This document shows, one piece after another, positions 24,595-36,971 of a DNA stretch of 64,000 nucleotides. Origin of the DNA: Ricinus communis (taxonomy: Eukaryota; Streptophyta; Magnoliopsida; Malpighiales; Euphorbiaceae); contig NC_063258.1 of the NCBI RefSeq assembly GCF_019578655.1, positions 27,594,802 through 27,658,801 on the forward strand. Reading direction: 5' to 3'. The notes beneath the pieces were generated by a model. The model saw nothing but the letters and a program-made list of their open reading frames with translations, was not told where the DNA came from and made no database searches. Position 1 is the stretch's first letter; each line of letters starts with the position of its first letter. Position numbers and translations under genes: made by a program.

Positions 24595-25992
24595 TTAGTG
24601 ATTGGTCTGGCAATTTATTTTCTTTAGAGACTGGAGGATGAGATATTTTCTTTTGTTGGGTTGTGGAGCCTTTTGGGTAGAGATGTGAGAAAGTACCAAA
24701 GGGTTGGTAAAGAGTTCCTCTTGTTCTAGCTGTGGAAGGAAAGGAAATATCGAATAGTACGAGGGAGCAATTACAGAAGATGTAGAGGCTGCTGATGTAA
24801 AGGAAGGAATTGTAGAAGACTGATCTTTCCTAAGGTCATGTTCAATTTGATCAATCTGCCTTTTGAGCCTTGTAATTTCTTTTTCCTTCTGGATGAAAGC
24901 TGGTGTAATCGGTTGGAGAACTCGAAGCTCTCTATCCAATGCTTGATATTTGGCGGTTAGAGAGGAATATAGTTGGAGTACTTCTTGAGAGAAGGTATCC
25001 AACTTCTGGTCCAACTTGTGAGCCAAATGGAGAGCCTGATCCAATTTTTCATCAATCTTCTTTAAATAAGAATTCTGGACTATGGAATTAGAGGTCTGCC
25101 AATTTAGTACTTCTTCTGATGGAGTGAGAGGCTCTATGGATCCTGATGGAGTAACCCTTGAGGGGAGGATCTCTGATCTTTTATTTTCTGACTTCCCTAG
25201 GGGAGGGGAATCTTCAGGCTGGAACATGAAACAACTTTGGATTGTCTGGGGTGGTTGGGCTGCTGACAAATGAGAGTAAATCTCATGTCTGCAAGTAGTA
25301 GGAGGCCTCTGTCCAAAAACAACTCCCTTTTGAGCCAAAAGTACCTTCATCTCATCAAAGATAATGTCAAGGACAGTCTTTCCTTCTTTTACAAGAAGTT
25401 CAAATGCTTCCTTATACATAGGAAGATAAGATTTATCCTACTTTTCTTTCTGTTTTTTGTGGATGCCAATCCAATGACAGTTTGGATCTCGGTCATCTTG
25501 TCTTGGTTCCGTGACTGAACACAGAGTTTCTCGAGATATGACTCTTGGAGTTTTCTTAGAATGTTGAAAACATGATTCAGCAAAATCGAGGTCATCTCTG
25601 CAGGTGCATCCTGATTTATACATTCATGGGTCAACATCCTAGATGAAATGTCCCTTAATCCTGGCAGGGTATATATGATATCCAGAGGATTGAAAAGAAT
25701 GAATGGGGATCTTTTCTCTAGGTCCGGACACAGGTTGAATCATCGAAGCTTGGAAAATAGAGGGAGCAGAAGAAGATTCTTCCATTTTTGTGAAAATTGT
25801 TTTCACAGTACCATCCTTTTGTGTGACAAAAAGAGGATCAGTAGCCTGAACAAGTTTGGCTTGGGATGCCTGGAGTTTCTTATAATTTGTCACCCATTCA
25901 GTTGGAATTAACTTCTGCAGTTCTTCTCTTTCCAGCTGCCTTAGGACTTGGACTATTGTAGGGACTTTGCCAGAGTCAGCCATGATAAACAA
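24595..25992 (-). pseudogene. endogenous caulimovirid structural/coiled-coil region
   Basis: A start MADSGKVPTIVQVLRQLERE at 25992 opens a frame broken near 25640 and again near 25420. The last and longest piece (24595-25419, 274 codons) contains heptad-rich segments (LKKIDEKLDQALHLAHKLDQ, KEKEITRLKRQIDQIEHDL) typical of a coiled coil, and Ser/Thr-rich linkers. It lies between movement protein and capsid core. No enzyme motif is seen; a structural or virion-associated role is the natural inference. Confidence 0.6.
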
Positions 25993-26097
25993 AGTATCAG
26001 AGGTGGCTTGGAAGCCTAGGATTTGTAGATTAAAGGCATGGTCCTAAAGTCTGTAGACAATCTGGTGGCGCAGAGTCGCAGAAAGAGCATCTGTCAC

Positions 26098-26520
26098 TTA
26101 GTTTGCTCCAGTGATCTGGACTTGAACTTTGAGTGCAGTTGACAAATAAGGATCATTAAGAGATAAATTAAAATTTGGGAAGAAAGTCAGAACAACACTT
26201 CCAGTGTCAAGTGTCGTGACAATAGTTCCAATTACTGCATGCTCGTATCTGAGATACCTGGTGTTCAAAAGTGACATACGGGCCGTAACTGGTAAACCCA
26301 TCCTGCAATGATAAGAGAGGACGAGCCTGACAGCTCCAAGATGAAGATGTGTGTATCCCTGTTTCTTCCATTGTTCTATAAAGGAAGTGAGAATCTCCAG
26401 AGTAACATACTGCTCTTGAGTGGTATATGTAAGAGAACATTGTGAAAGAGAGGAAGATTAAACATACTCCTTAACGGATAAGGGTTGTTTGTGGATGAAT
26501 TGGTTGAAGGTTTTTCGGAC
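26098..26520 (-). pseudogene. endogenous caulimovirid movement protein fragment
   Basis: One frame reads HLHLGAVRLVLSYHCRMGLP, followed in frame by NTRYLRYEHAVIGTI and FFPNFNLSLNDP. These match the core of the 30K-type movement protein of florendo- and petuvirus-like caulimovirids, which carries virus through plasmodesmata. A stop lies near 26460 and the N-terminal half was not found, so the gene is 5' truncated. Its presence is the main reason for calling this a virus and not a retrotransposon. Confidence 0.75.
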
Positions 26521-26570
26521 AAAGTTCTATTTTTTGAAAATGTTATATGGATTGATAATGGGTACAAAAG

Positions 26571-27782
26571 TATTTTCTATTTGGAGGTTTTAAGGAATAT
26601 GAGAAATTTCCACAAAATGGTCAGTAAAAAAATACTAAACTGTAGGGAAAAAAAAATCTTATAGTTAGAGCTTTCTAAAACTTTTCCTTCCAAAAAAAAT
26701 CTGCGGACAAATAAATTAAAACAGATATGGCTGTTAAATATAAATATAATATATGTAAAGAACATATTTAACTCAATAAATGTTTGGATGCAATACAATA
26801 AAAATTGTCAAGCGAATCCCTACGTGAAAAAGGAAAACTATATAATTAGATATAAATTATTAAAGAGATGCCTAACTGAAAACAATAATGATCATTAAGC
26901 AAATCCGAGTTTAGATTTTCCAAATCCTACAGCCAATAAAATACAACCACGGAATGTGCCTATCTGTTTCTGCTTTATAAGATTAAAAGATCATCCAAGG
27001 TTTTGAGAAGCAACCCAATCCAACAAAATGATGTCACCTGACAAGTTTATGCTCGTGCCAACGTTAACAATATAACACTGTACTAGAATACTACTTTTAG
27101 TTGGCTCTTTTCTCAAAAAATTAACTAAGTTGGCTGGCTCTATAAATTAAATTAATTATACAGTTTTGTAATGTTTTCACATAGAGAGTATCTATTTAAT
27201 TAACTAGTCAAGTTGATTTCAAAGAATAAAAAACAAATCACTGGCCTTCAATTTAGTGGGAAAACTCTTATAAAATTTGAACGGAATCTCAAGTTCAAAT
27301 ATCCATCTCTATCCTTTTTTCCTATATGATATAAAAAAATAATATAATTAAATTGATAATATTTTCACATTTGATATAATATTATATGAATTTATAAATG
27401 AGTAAAATAACAAATTCCACAAGGAATTAAGGAGCACTTCAATTAGTATTATAATTTATGGACATAACAAATTGTAGAATTGGAATATTTTTTTCTACTT
27501 TTCAATAATACTAACTATAATATATTATTCGTTCAATGAGTATTATATAAAGTATTGGAAAATTTTATTATGTAAATTACACAATTATTAAACCCCCTAT
27601 GAAAATAATAAAATACTAGCCAATTCGATAAATGATTAAGCTGTGTACTTTTGTTTTGCGTTTTTTCTTTGTTCCCTTTCAATTTATATTTTAGTGCTGA
27701 GAAAGGTAAAATTTAAATAGAAATATAAAATAATAATATTAGATAATCACTTATATAGAGTTTCAACTGATATATTAATACT
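26571..27782. other. intergenic, AT-rich
   Basis: No gene or viral homology is recognised upstream of the truncated movement protein. Confidence 0.4.
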
Positions 27783-28400
27783 ACTAGCCGTTTATTTGTG
27801 CATTTTGCGACCGTTCTTATTATTTTAATTATAAAATAAAATAGATAGATACAATTTAATAAAATTTGTAATTCTTAACATTAATTTTAATATTTTAAGA
27901 ATAATAGCAAATTAACTATTTTTAAATATTTTTAATTTTTAAAATTTTATTAGCACAATAGTATAAAATTTATTTTAAAAATTTTATTAATTAATTTTAG
28001 TATTATATAAATTAGTCCTATAATTAATCTCACTATTTTCAAGATTAAAGATTTATTATATAATTGAGAAATTAATTATTATTATTATTTAAAATATAAT
28101 TTAATATGTTATTTTTAAAATCAGAATTATTATATAACTAAAAATTAGTTAATATAATATTAAAATATAATTAATAGACTATTTTTAAAATAAAATTAGT
28201 ATTATTATATGATTATAAAATTATTTATTAATTAATATAATATTAAAATATATTATATTTTAAGTTTAATTAGTATTTAATTAAAATAAAATTTATTAAT
28301 TTATAAATTATTAAGAAACTATAAAACTATAAATAAATTTAAATTTATGTGCGAGAAATAATATATAAGCCAAGATAAAATAATAGGTTTAAAATTTAAA
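27783..28400. repeat. dispersed AT-rich repeat with Helitron-like terminus, copy 1
   Basis: It begins ACTAGCCGTTTATTTGTGC and continues with blocks shared with 48279-49340: ATTATAAAAT, GATAGATA, AATTTAATAA, TTTTAAAATTTTATTAG, TTAATTAATTTTAGTATTAT, and repeated TTAGTTAATATAATATTAA. The ACTAG end followed by a degenerate GTGC hairpin resembles the reverse complement of a Helitron 3' end. It is non-coding. Confidence 0.55.
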
Positions 28401-28439
28401 TATATGTATTAAAAAGAATTTAAATTTTAAAAATTAATG

Positions 28440-28466
28440 TTATATATATATATATATATATATATA
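28440..28466. repeat. TA microsatellite
   Basis: An uninterrupted TA dinucleotide run at the outer edge of the dispersed repeat. Confidence 0.9.
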
Positions 28467-30098
28467 CATACATAGTAGAAGAATCTAAAAGGGTTACTGC
28501 GTTTCAAACATATGGGTTGATATATGGTTAGATGAAAAAGTAAAGAGGACAATAGTGTCGCTACCAAATTAATCACGTAACGATGATTATGTCAAATGCA
28601 AAAGACAGATTTTCTTTCTATAGCCAATTTTCCAAGTCAGCCTACGTGTCTCTCGTTTGTGTGGCCCTATTTTAGGTCCATGTGTTAAATTAGCAAGATT
28701 TCATCATACACATTCAGAGGCGGAGCCCATCTATCACATGTCTATTATATTCATATTTATCCATATTTTCGTAACTCATAAAATATAAAAAAAATAATAA
28801 AAGTATTTTTTTTATCAAATAATAAAACAAATTCGAACATGCCATTTAAAAAATATACTAAAAAAAAATATCATATAATAAGCTTACTAATGGAAACTCA
28901 TTAGAATAGAACATTTGACTAAAAAGGGAAAGAAAATAAGTGTCGAGAGTTCTAAACGATTAGAGTTTGAATAAAATCCTATAAACTCGAGAATAAAATA
29001 GTAAAAATATAAATCACTTTATTTATTTATTCATGTTATGAAAGAGGCATGGAGCTGATCTAACAAGTGTCTTGCCACTGATGTTAGTTGAAGATCTTTT
29101 TGTAGAGTTGAAAAATATAAAACTATTATAAATCGGATGTCAATCTATATCTTCTTCTACTCCATTCTTTTCTAGATAGATGGAGATTGATTTTGTGCCA
29201 AATCTTTTTTATTTATGTATAAATTATTGATAATTTATCTTAAAATTACATTTTGCATTAATGTGCAAATTATTAATTAATCTCCTTAAATTCTATTAGT
29301 TATGAGCTCTTCATTGGTACTAAGTTATATAATCATATTTAGATATTCATTAGCATTTTGATTGTTATGTTATAGTTATCATGTTTGTAATTATTGTCCA
29401 TAATTTCGCGCGAATTAAACAATTTTCAATTTCATACTAACGATTAATCTATGTTAAATCCATTGGAAAAATGAAATGATTCCTTGTAGTCTCCGTTGGC
29501 CTCCACGTAACAAGGCCATTGTCCTCTAGGCTCTAGCTTCTTTTTGATGAATGATAAGTTTAGTAAACTTTCGTGCATTACCATCTCTTCCTTTTTTAAA
29601 CTGCAAGGTCTGAACAAATGACGTGGCAAATTCCGACCGTTGGATCTCACTTTTAATTTCTAATTATAAAAATGCTTTTCAACGTGGCAGTTCATCGGTT
29701 CCTTGAGTAATAATTACAAGAGGTTTTCTTATAGCAAATCAAACATAAATCAGCTCTTTTTTATATGAAAAGTCAAATTCTACCTAACGACTACGGTCCC
29801 ACATCATACTAGCCTGCCACGTAGCCTGTAATCAAAACACTGTACCATTTGATTGGCTCCACCCGACACATACCTCAGATTCCTACTGCCCTGACTCTTT
29901 TAAATCCAGTGCTCACAAGTCTGCAGTCTAAACCTACACTCCAAATAAGCATCCGTCACGTCATCACATCAAGAATTAGCTGACGTTTAAGTATGCTCAT
30001 GCCAGCAGAGAATTCTGCACCCCCCTATACAATAATACTTCACTATCCTATCCTGACCGAAAAGTCTAACAGCGTGGCATCGCCAGGTCAAGAAAGGA
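28467..30098. other. intergenic and upstream region of the PP2C gene
   Basis: No gene is recognised. The last few hundred bases are GC-richer and hold ACGT-core motifs (CCACGTAGCC near 29818, CGTCACGTCATCA near 29956), in keeping with a regulated promoter. Confidence 0.4.
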
Positions 30099-30106
30099 CA
30101 CGTGGC
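30099..30106 (+). promoter_or_regulatory. G-box/ABRE upstream of PP2C
   Basis: CACGTGGC, a consensus abscisic-acid response element bound by bZIP AREB/ABF factors, about 245 bp upstream of the start codon. Clade A PP2C genes are commonly induced through such sites; here this is inferred from sequence only. Confidence 0.6.
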
Positions 30107-30218
30107 GGTTCCGTAGTTGGAAAAAAGCTAGTGAGTACGACCTCACGCATTGCACAGTGAATCCTCCAGCCTTATATTTTTATTTTGCTACACAAAAAAG
30201 CGTGTGTAATCAGACTCA

Positions 30219-30226
30219 CACGTGTC
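30219..30226 (+). promoter_or_regulatory. second G-box/ABRE upstream of PP2C
   Basis: CACGTGTC about 125 bp upstream of the start codon. Two ACGT elements near each other are the usual requirement for abscisic-acid response. Confidence 0.55.
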
Positions 30227-30348
30227 ACATTCTTATCTGTGTGCTTCTTCTTCGTTTTGTTTCATCCCTTGCTCCTCTCCCCGCTTCTTTTTTTCTTTTT
30301 CTTTTTTTTCCTTTTTCCCTCTTCTCGCCCTTTTACTAATCACACTGA

Positions 30349-33300
30349 ATGGAACCTTCAGAGGATGACGAAGAGCAACTCAGACGAGCCGACTCACTCC
30401 CTTACATGGAGCTAGCATCAACAACAAGCTCTGGCTTATCATTATCAATACTAAGTAGCACTGAAGATTCTCATAGTGCTACAAGCACCGGATACATCTC
30501 TACAACTAGTGGTAGCTCCGGAGAGATTCCAGCCGCTGTGGTAGCAGAGGCGGCAGTAATTCCAACGGATGCGGAGGCTTCCCCGACGGAGGAGCTGTCC
30601 ACTTTAATGGTGGCGCCGATGAGTGTGACGGAAAAGTGTGTGGGGAAGAATAATAGAGGTGTAAGTTGGGGATTCACATCAGTAATTGGGAGACGGGGGG
30701 AGATGGAAGATAGCGTTGCCGTTATACCGGGATTTGTGTCACGCACGTGCTATCACGTGGGTGGATGCATTGCTCCTGGTTCAAGAACTTCTGCTGAGAT
30801 CTCTCCAATTCATTTTTTCGGTGTCTATGATGGTCATGGTGGCTCTCAGGTATTCTACTGTCTAATTTTACGCTTCACTAATCAATGAACTTAGTTGCAT
30901 TTTCTTCCATTTCTGATTACCCCTAATAAGTAAAATTAATGTATTTCGTCATATAATATGGTTTGTTTATTCATCTTCCTTTAGATTAATATTTTCTTAA
31001 ATAAATTTCAATTGGTAATATCATCTTTTGATAAAAATCGTAATTTATATTTGAAATTGTTTTTCTTTGCTGAAGCATAATTGCAAAAGAACATGAGAAT
31101 TTGCTAACAGACGATCACGGAGCTTAGATGGGCATTTGTTTCCATCTAGGATTAGATTATTATTTAATTTCCGATGCAAGTGCAATAATCTTTTTCACAT
31201 TAGATTAATGTGAAACAAATAAGCTCTGACACGGAAAAAATAACACAATTCTTCCTTAGAGTGGTCTGTATCTCTAGGATTAATGGCGAGTTTCTCCTAA
31301 TTTAGCGAGGACCTTGCAAACATAGTACTATCGTCATCAGTGTCGTCATCACAGACGCATCACTCTTACGTTTTCAATTATTATTGATTTTTCTAAGAGA
31401 AGAATACGCTTGTAATTATTTCCTTTTATCCTATATAATTTGTTAGTATGTAATATAAAATTTTTATAGACGTAAAAATTTGAAATGTACGTAAAGGTAG
31501 GGTTATCGTTGGACGAGTGTGAGCCACAGGGATGTATGTAATGAAGGGTCATTCCTTCTTTGTTAGAAGCAACAAATGGAAGTGGGACCAAAAGGTGTCG
31601 GCTTGTGCGCCACGTATAGGGGTTTGTACAGGGACGGTGGTTCCTTGGTCCCTTTTTATTCTTCTTTTTAGACTATGATAGGCTTTGCTTTGTTATCATG
31701 AATCGAAGTCACCTAAAACAGGATCTTTATAGTGGTCACAACAAGTCATGCCCACCTGTCTTGCATCAATTTGTCAACCTGCAATTAGGCACTCTTGCTT
31801 TGTTTCACTACTTTATGTTGAATCGACATTATGGGATCCATTGCATTTCCATGGCGAGTATGTAAAACCTACATAAATTTACTCTAGATAAAAATGATTC
31901 TATAATCAATATATATTTTTTTAAACTGTTTTGATCTGGAATCAGCTCCAAGTTTTAATCTTTCTTGGCTACATCAAAGTTTTAGCACACAACCTGTCAG
32001 TATGGAAATGGCATATGGTGGTTGACTTCAATCAGGTGCTTGTCGCACCATGCTGACCATGTTACTAGACCTGTTTTATTTATGGGCTTAGAATTTCATC
32101 GGATCCAATCTGACCCAAATTATAAGGACAAGATTTGAACATAGATAATTCACCCCATGTTTAATCTATGCGATCAGACCTCATCTAATTTATTATATAT
32201 ATTATTTTTGGGTCGTCAAAGTTTACATGAGTTACAATATAAAAGTATGTAATAGTTTATTGTACTATATATCATTTGTATGAAGTGTTTTCTTTACTGT
32301 TGATATATACGCATGTATATATATATGTCTCTGTCTGTGCAAATAAAGTAAACAAGAAAAGATCATAGAAAGTGCCATTGAATTAGGATTTTGGTATTTC
32401 ATAATTGTGATAATTCACATAATAAATTCCTTCTTTTATTTTTTTCAAAATGAAGACTTCCTAGACATTTCCCCAGTTTTTGGAGGCGAACCTGTTGCAT
32501 ATGAGCTTCACTTTCCAAAGACAAAGTAGGAAAGAAAAAAAAGAGTTAAAAGTTTGTCATTATATGCACAGATAATCTGCCAAGAACAACTGAAACCCGT
32601 CATGGTATTGTTTCTGATGGTTACTTAGGTTGCCAACTACTGTAAAGCGAGAATGCATGAAGTAATAGCAGAAGAATTGGATCGTGAAACAATTGATGGG
32701 TCTGAATGGCAGAGAAAGTGGGAAGCTGCTTTTACTGGTGGTTTTAAGAGGGCTGATAATGAGGTCTTGAAAGAGGCTCCAGAAATGGTCGGTTCCACTG
32801 CAGTTGTGGTGGTTTTATCCGGTTGTCAAATTATTACATCAAATTGTGGTGATTCAAGGGCAGTTCTTTGCCGTGGGACTCGAACAATCCCCTTAACTGT
32901 CGATCAGAAGGTCAAATTCCTTTTTATTGCTTTCTATTCCTTAAGTTGTCAATAAAACATGGTACAGGTCAATCGAACAATTTGTTTTGGACAGTTGCTG
33001 CATGTATATGTTATGAATTTATTTGTCTAACTTGATCAATAATAAAGATGGTATTGCTGTTTATTTTACAGCCAGATAGACAAGACGAACTCTTGAGAAT
33101 TGAAGGAGGGGGAGGGAAAGTCATAAACTGGAATGGTGCTAGGGTGTTTGGGGTCCTTGCCATGTCGCGAGCCATAGGTTTTCTTCTTTCTCCAATTCTC
33201 TTGGTTATACTAGTTGCCTTTTTCAATTAGCACGCTAATTCATATAGCCAACTTTAATTTGCGGGGCACTTTAGACTAGAGGATTAATATTGCGTGATTT

Positions 33301-34304
33301 TAAGTATGCTAGAGAATTAATTAATTAATAACTTGAATAGCTTGCTATAATCAATGAGCTGTGAGTATAAATTTTGATAATTTTGGATGATATGCTACAT
33401 TAGCTACTACTGGAAAGCTAAATCAAATTTAAAAAGTCAAGCTGGCCGATCAGACGAAAGTTACTGTTGGAGGGACCAAGAATCCACTCAGAAGTATGAA
33501 AAGTTTATCATTCGTAAGATTTAGCAAAATATTAAGATATTGTAGTATAGTTAAGCCAGCAAAACTTGTCTCCGACTGATTGCTCCGGTTGCGATTGTCT
33601 GACAAGATCATTATTAAACATCTCATTCAAGTGGAACTCCTTTTTTCTTACAGACAGAGAAAGTGTCATACAGTGCAACTTCTGCATTGAAGAACCTATT
33701 AGCTGCTTTTGCTTTAAAATCATTTTTGCAAATAGTTAGTTACAGAAGGTTAGCTCGCAATTAGACTGAATGGATTCACTTCCATATTATGTTATAATTT
33801 TCATCTTTTGGCTGGGTAATCTTCCTATTTGTCATTGTCTTCATGCTTGTTTCTTCGTTAGAAATTCATGGAAATGAAACCTATAACATGTTCAATCTAG
33901 AATGCTAATTAAGGGGCACATCTTACCATTTAAAGTCATGTTCTAAGAACAATATTCAATAAGTTGTCACTCAAGCACATCTCTTTATATTAGGTGATCG
34001 GTATTTGAGGCCATGGATAATCCCAGTGCCTGAGATCAGTTTCATGGCAAGAACTGATGATGATGAATGCTTGGTTTTGGCAAGTGATGGTCTTTGGGAT
34101 GTTATGACAAATGAAGAGGTTGGGGATGTGGCTCGCCGGCTATTAAGAAGGTGGCGCAGAACAATGTCATCTGATGAGATTTCTCCCGCGCAAGCTGTGG
34201 CTGATAATCTCACTGAAATAGCCTATGGCAGAGACAGTTCTGATAACATTTCTGTCATTGTTGTTGATCTAAAACCCAAGAGAAAGCGCCAGGCGAGGCA
34301 GTGA
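30349..34304 (+). CDS. protein phosphatase 2C, clade-A-like
   Basis: Four exons (30349-30849, 32629-32910, 33072-33177, 33994-34304) join in frame to 1200 nt, 399 residues. After an acidic, Ser-rich N-terminus of about 100 residues come the PP2C motifs: RRGEMED (115-121), [10 protein letters not shown] (to 165), [51 protein letters not shown] and [11 protein letters not shown]. The Asp residues in DGHGG, SDG and DN bind the Mn/Mg centre of Ser/Thr dephosphorylation. [11 protein letters not shown] keeps the Trp (281) which in ABI1/HAB1 inserts into the abscisic-acid receptor, so a role as SnRK2-inhibiting, receptor-regulated phosphatase is likely. Intron 1 is 1.8 kb; all sites are GT-AG. The start is the first ATG and has no upstream in-frame alternative. 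No lesion is seen. Confidence 0.93.
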
Positions 34305-34915
34305 AAAAAGGGAGTAAACCATTTCCTTTTCCTCTAATTTCCCTGGAATACTCCAATTGTTTCTCATCTTATTTTGTCAGAGATGATAAAATGCAGGATT
34401 GATCTACTTTAAAGTTCCTTCTGATGTTTCCTAACCTGCAGCCACATGACCTGCATGGAGCTGACTGGCAAGCAACTTCTGCTCCATGACAGTCGTATTA
34501 TGTTTTTATTACAAGAAGGCTAAATAAAACTTACTTGCAGTTGTTTGGCCTAGGAAAAACACTAACTTAAAGAAGAGAAAAAGTTGTTGCATAATATGTA
34601 TCTATGAAACAAAATATATAAAAGAGAAAAAAAGAAAGATAGTTCTTGTTTTATTATTTTATTTTTTGTATTGTGCTAAGCATTACCATGAATTCTCCCC
34701 TTAATTTTGTATCTGTTTATCATTTGATTTTTCTTTCGGTATTTCGTGTTCTTCCCTCCACTATTATAAGGTTTTGGAAAAAACTTGTCTGGCCCGTGTT
34801 CTTTGTTACTTTCGATTTATTGGATAAGTTACAGAAATTTCAAGGCTATTCTCAATTTTTAAATTTCTTTTGCGACTTTTATATTCTTTAATCTTAATTT
34901 TTGTAGAAATTCATG
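34305..34915. other. 3' flank of the PP2C gene
   Basis: Probable 3' UTR followed by AT-rich DNA. The open frame at 34646-34891 is hydrophobic, low complexity and not recognised. Confidence 0.4.
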
Positions 34916-36020
34916 TCGTCAGAAATAAAAAATAAAAGGAATGTGAATGAATCAATTCAATTTTAATTTGGATTTAACCATTAGCATAACTTAAGTTAAG
35001 TTAATGAGTTTCTCTTTTTATATCATAAATTCTTTTTTACATTTTTTTATATACTCGATGAGGTATAATTTTCATATTTTTCCACATTCTTCCTCAAATA
35101 CAACTTGCACTTGACAATATTATATGAAGCGGACTAACTCAAATGGAAAAATAAATCTAAAATTTTCACGTTCAGATACCATTGAAATCCATGGTTCAAA
35201 GATTAGAAATGAAAGGAATGTAAATGAGTCAATAATAAATCAATTTGAATTTCGGTCTAATCATTAGCGGGGCCTAAGTCTCGGAATGGCAACGGGTAGG
35301 GTATCCGTCCAGTTAAGAATATCCGAATCCGAACTTGATTAAAATACACATATTCAAACCCATCTCAAATCCATTTAAAAAATTATCTTTGTTACCTGAA
35401 TCCGTTTCAAACCCGAATAGAAGTACCTGCATCTATTCGAATTCGGTTAAAATTTATTAAAATTAAATAATTATTAAATATATTTAGAAATATTTAAATA
35501 GGCAGCAGATATCCCATTTATTTATATAAATATTCGGATATCTATTTATAATAATTAAAATTTAAAATATATTAACAAAAATTAATATAAACAAAAAAAT
35601 ACAAAATATAAACTAATCAAATCTAAATATTCAATATTATTAATACAATCCAAACATAAATCTAGTAAAATTTAAAATAATGTTTTAAATAATAAAAATA
35701 TAATATAATATAATAAAATTTAACATAATTAGATTCAGATAACAGGTATCCGTAGATTCAAATTCAAAGCCGATCTCACCCAAACCCAATACGATAGTAA
35801 AATTAAATTACAAATTCATCTCAAACCCATTTATTATTATCCGAATTCGTCCTATTAGGATTCAGTCGGGTCGGGTATTCAAAAATACTTGCCCGACTAT
35901 TATTCCTACTTAAGTCAAGTAAATGTAATTACTCTTTTACATTATAAACTCTTTCATATTCTTTTGTATATCCGATGTAGGATAACTCTTACATCCTTCA
36001 ACAATATTCAAATAGAGCTA
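34916..36020. repeat. tandem duplication, second copy split by a MITE
   Basis: Copy 1 (34916-35200) and copy 2 (35201-35280 plus 35917-36020) share AGAAAT, AAAGGAATGT, AATGA, TCAAT, ATCATTAGC-type, TTTATATC or TTTACATTATAAA, and CTCGATG or CCGATGTAGG blocks in the same order. Copy 2 continues across the MITE at 35281-35908, showing that the duplication predates the insertion. Confidence 0.65.
35281..35908. mobile_element. hAT-type MITE with 8-bp target duplication
   Basis: The element begins TCGGAATGGCAACGGGTAGG and its other end, reverse complemented, reads TAGGAATAATAGTCGGGCAA, an imperfect terminal inverted repeat. It is flanked by CCTAAGTC (35273-35280) and CTTAAGTC (35909-35916), an 8-bp target duplication with one difference, the length made by hAT transposases. 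The 628-bp interior is AT-rich with several GGGT and ACCC motifs and has no coding capacity, so movement would need a transposase from elsewhere. Confidence 0.8.
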
Positions 36021-36851
36021 ATTTAAACTAATAAACTTTTATCCATCTTGACCAAGATGAGATGAGCTGTTTTTTTTTTTTTCTGTAATATATGTGAAAG
36101 TATTAGTTGCATCATAAAATCATGTATGTTTAGGAGAAATTATAATATACACAAATAAATATTAATTATTAGAGAAAGTGGAATGAAGGAAAATTAAAAG
36201 ATATTACTCAAATAAGGCAAAATTACCCATGGAGATACAATGAATGAGAAAGTTTTAAAAAGGACTTGATGTATACATTACAACTAATGAAAGAAAAATA
36301 TAGATGTATAAGTGTTTTATACATATTAATCATCTATCAGTTCAGTGTATAGATAGAAAATACACAAGTCTATATAATAATTTTTCTTTGAAAAATAACG
36401 GCGTCGGTTTTTTTTCATTTTAAAAGAAAAGCTTAAAATCTATGACTAACAAATTTGTCGGTCGTTGAAAAAAAGCTCAAGAATCTCCATACATTAATTT
36501 AGGATCTAAACATAATATGTAAAATCTGATTACTTTGACAAAAGTTATCATCAGGAAAAATTCTGATGTTTCAATAATAAGATTTACTTATTGTAATCAG
36601 TGAATTAACGATAACTGATTTATCCACGTGTTATTATTTGTTTTATAAAATTTTATTTTATATTATTATCTTTTTTATTATTTTATCACAGTTATGATTG
36701 TGTCACGTGTTTCATTTCAACTAATTAACATAATGAAAACTAATAGGTCCGGTCGTATCGAATAGTTTCTCGGATATAGAATTGTAATCCTTCTTTGTCA
36801 GAAATAGTTAATGCATGCTAAAAAATGTATTACTTAATTACCTTTTTGAGC

Positions 36852-36860
36852 TATATATAA
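36852..36860 (+). promoter_or_regulatory. TATA box of the HPt gene
   Basis: TATATATAA about 115 nt upstream of the ATG at 36972, with no competing ATG between. Confidence 0.6.
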
Positions 36861-36971
36861 TCTCTACCTGGTTTGCCATTCTTGCATCCAACTCTTCAAT
36901 CTCTCCTTTCAAATCTTAGTCGAGCAACCATTGCTCTGAAAAATCTCATTTTTTGGTGTCCTTATTCCGGA

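Larger units (their letters stand above)
20330..26570 (-). mobile_element. endogenous caulimovirid (pararetrovirus), decayed
   Basis: Reading the minus strand from 26570 down gives the gene order of a plant pararetrovirus: movement protein, a long coiled-coil structural region, capsid with CCHC zinc knuckle, aspartic protease, reverse transcriptase, RNase H, a further ORF, then a promoter-bearing non-coding stretch. No integrase and no long terminal repeats were found, and a movement protein is present; these separate it from an LTR retrotransposon. Frames are broken by several stops and shifts, and the 5' end of the movement protein is missing, so this is a single partial, inactive copy. The order and movement protein look closest to the Florendovirus/Petuvirus side of Caulimoviridae; that placement is inference. 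Integration of such viruses is accidental, with no target duplication expected. Confidence 0.85.

Noticed and set aside
20330..26570. LTR retrotransposon
   Set aside because: RT, RNase H and protease alone would fit, but there are no long terminal repeats, no integrase, and a movement-protein core is present.
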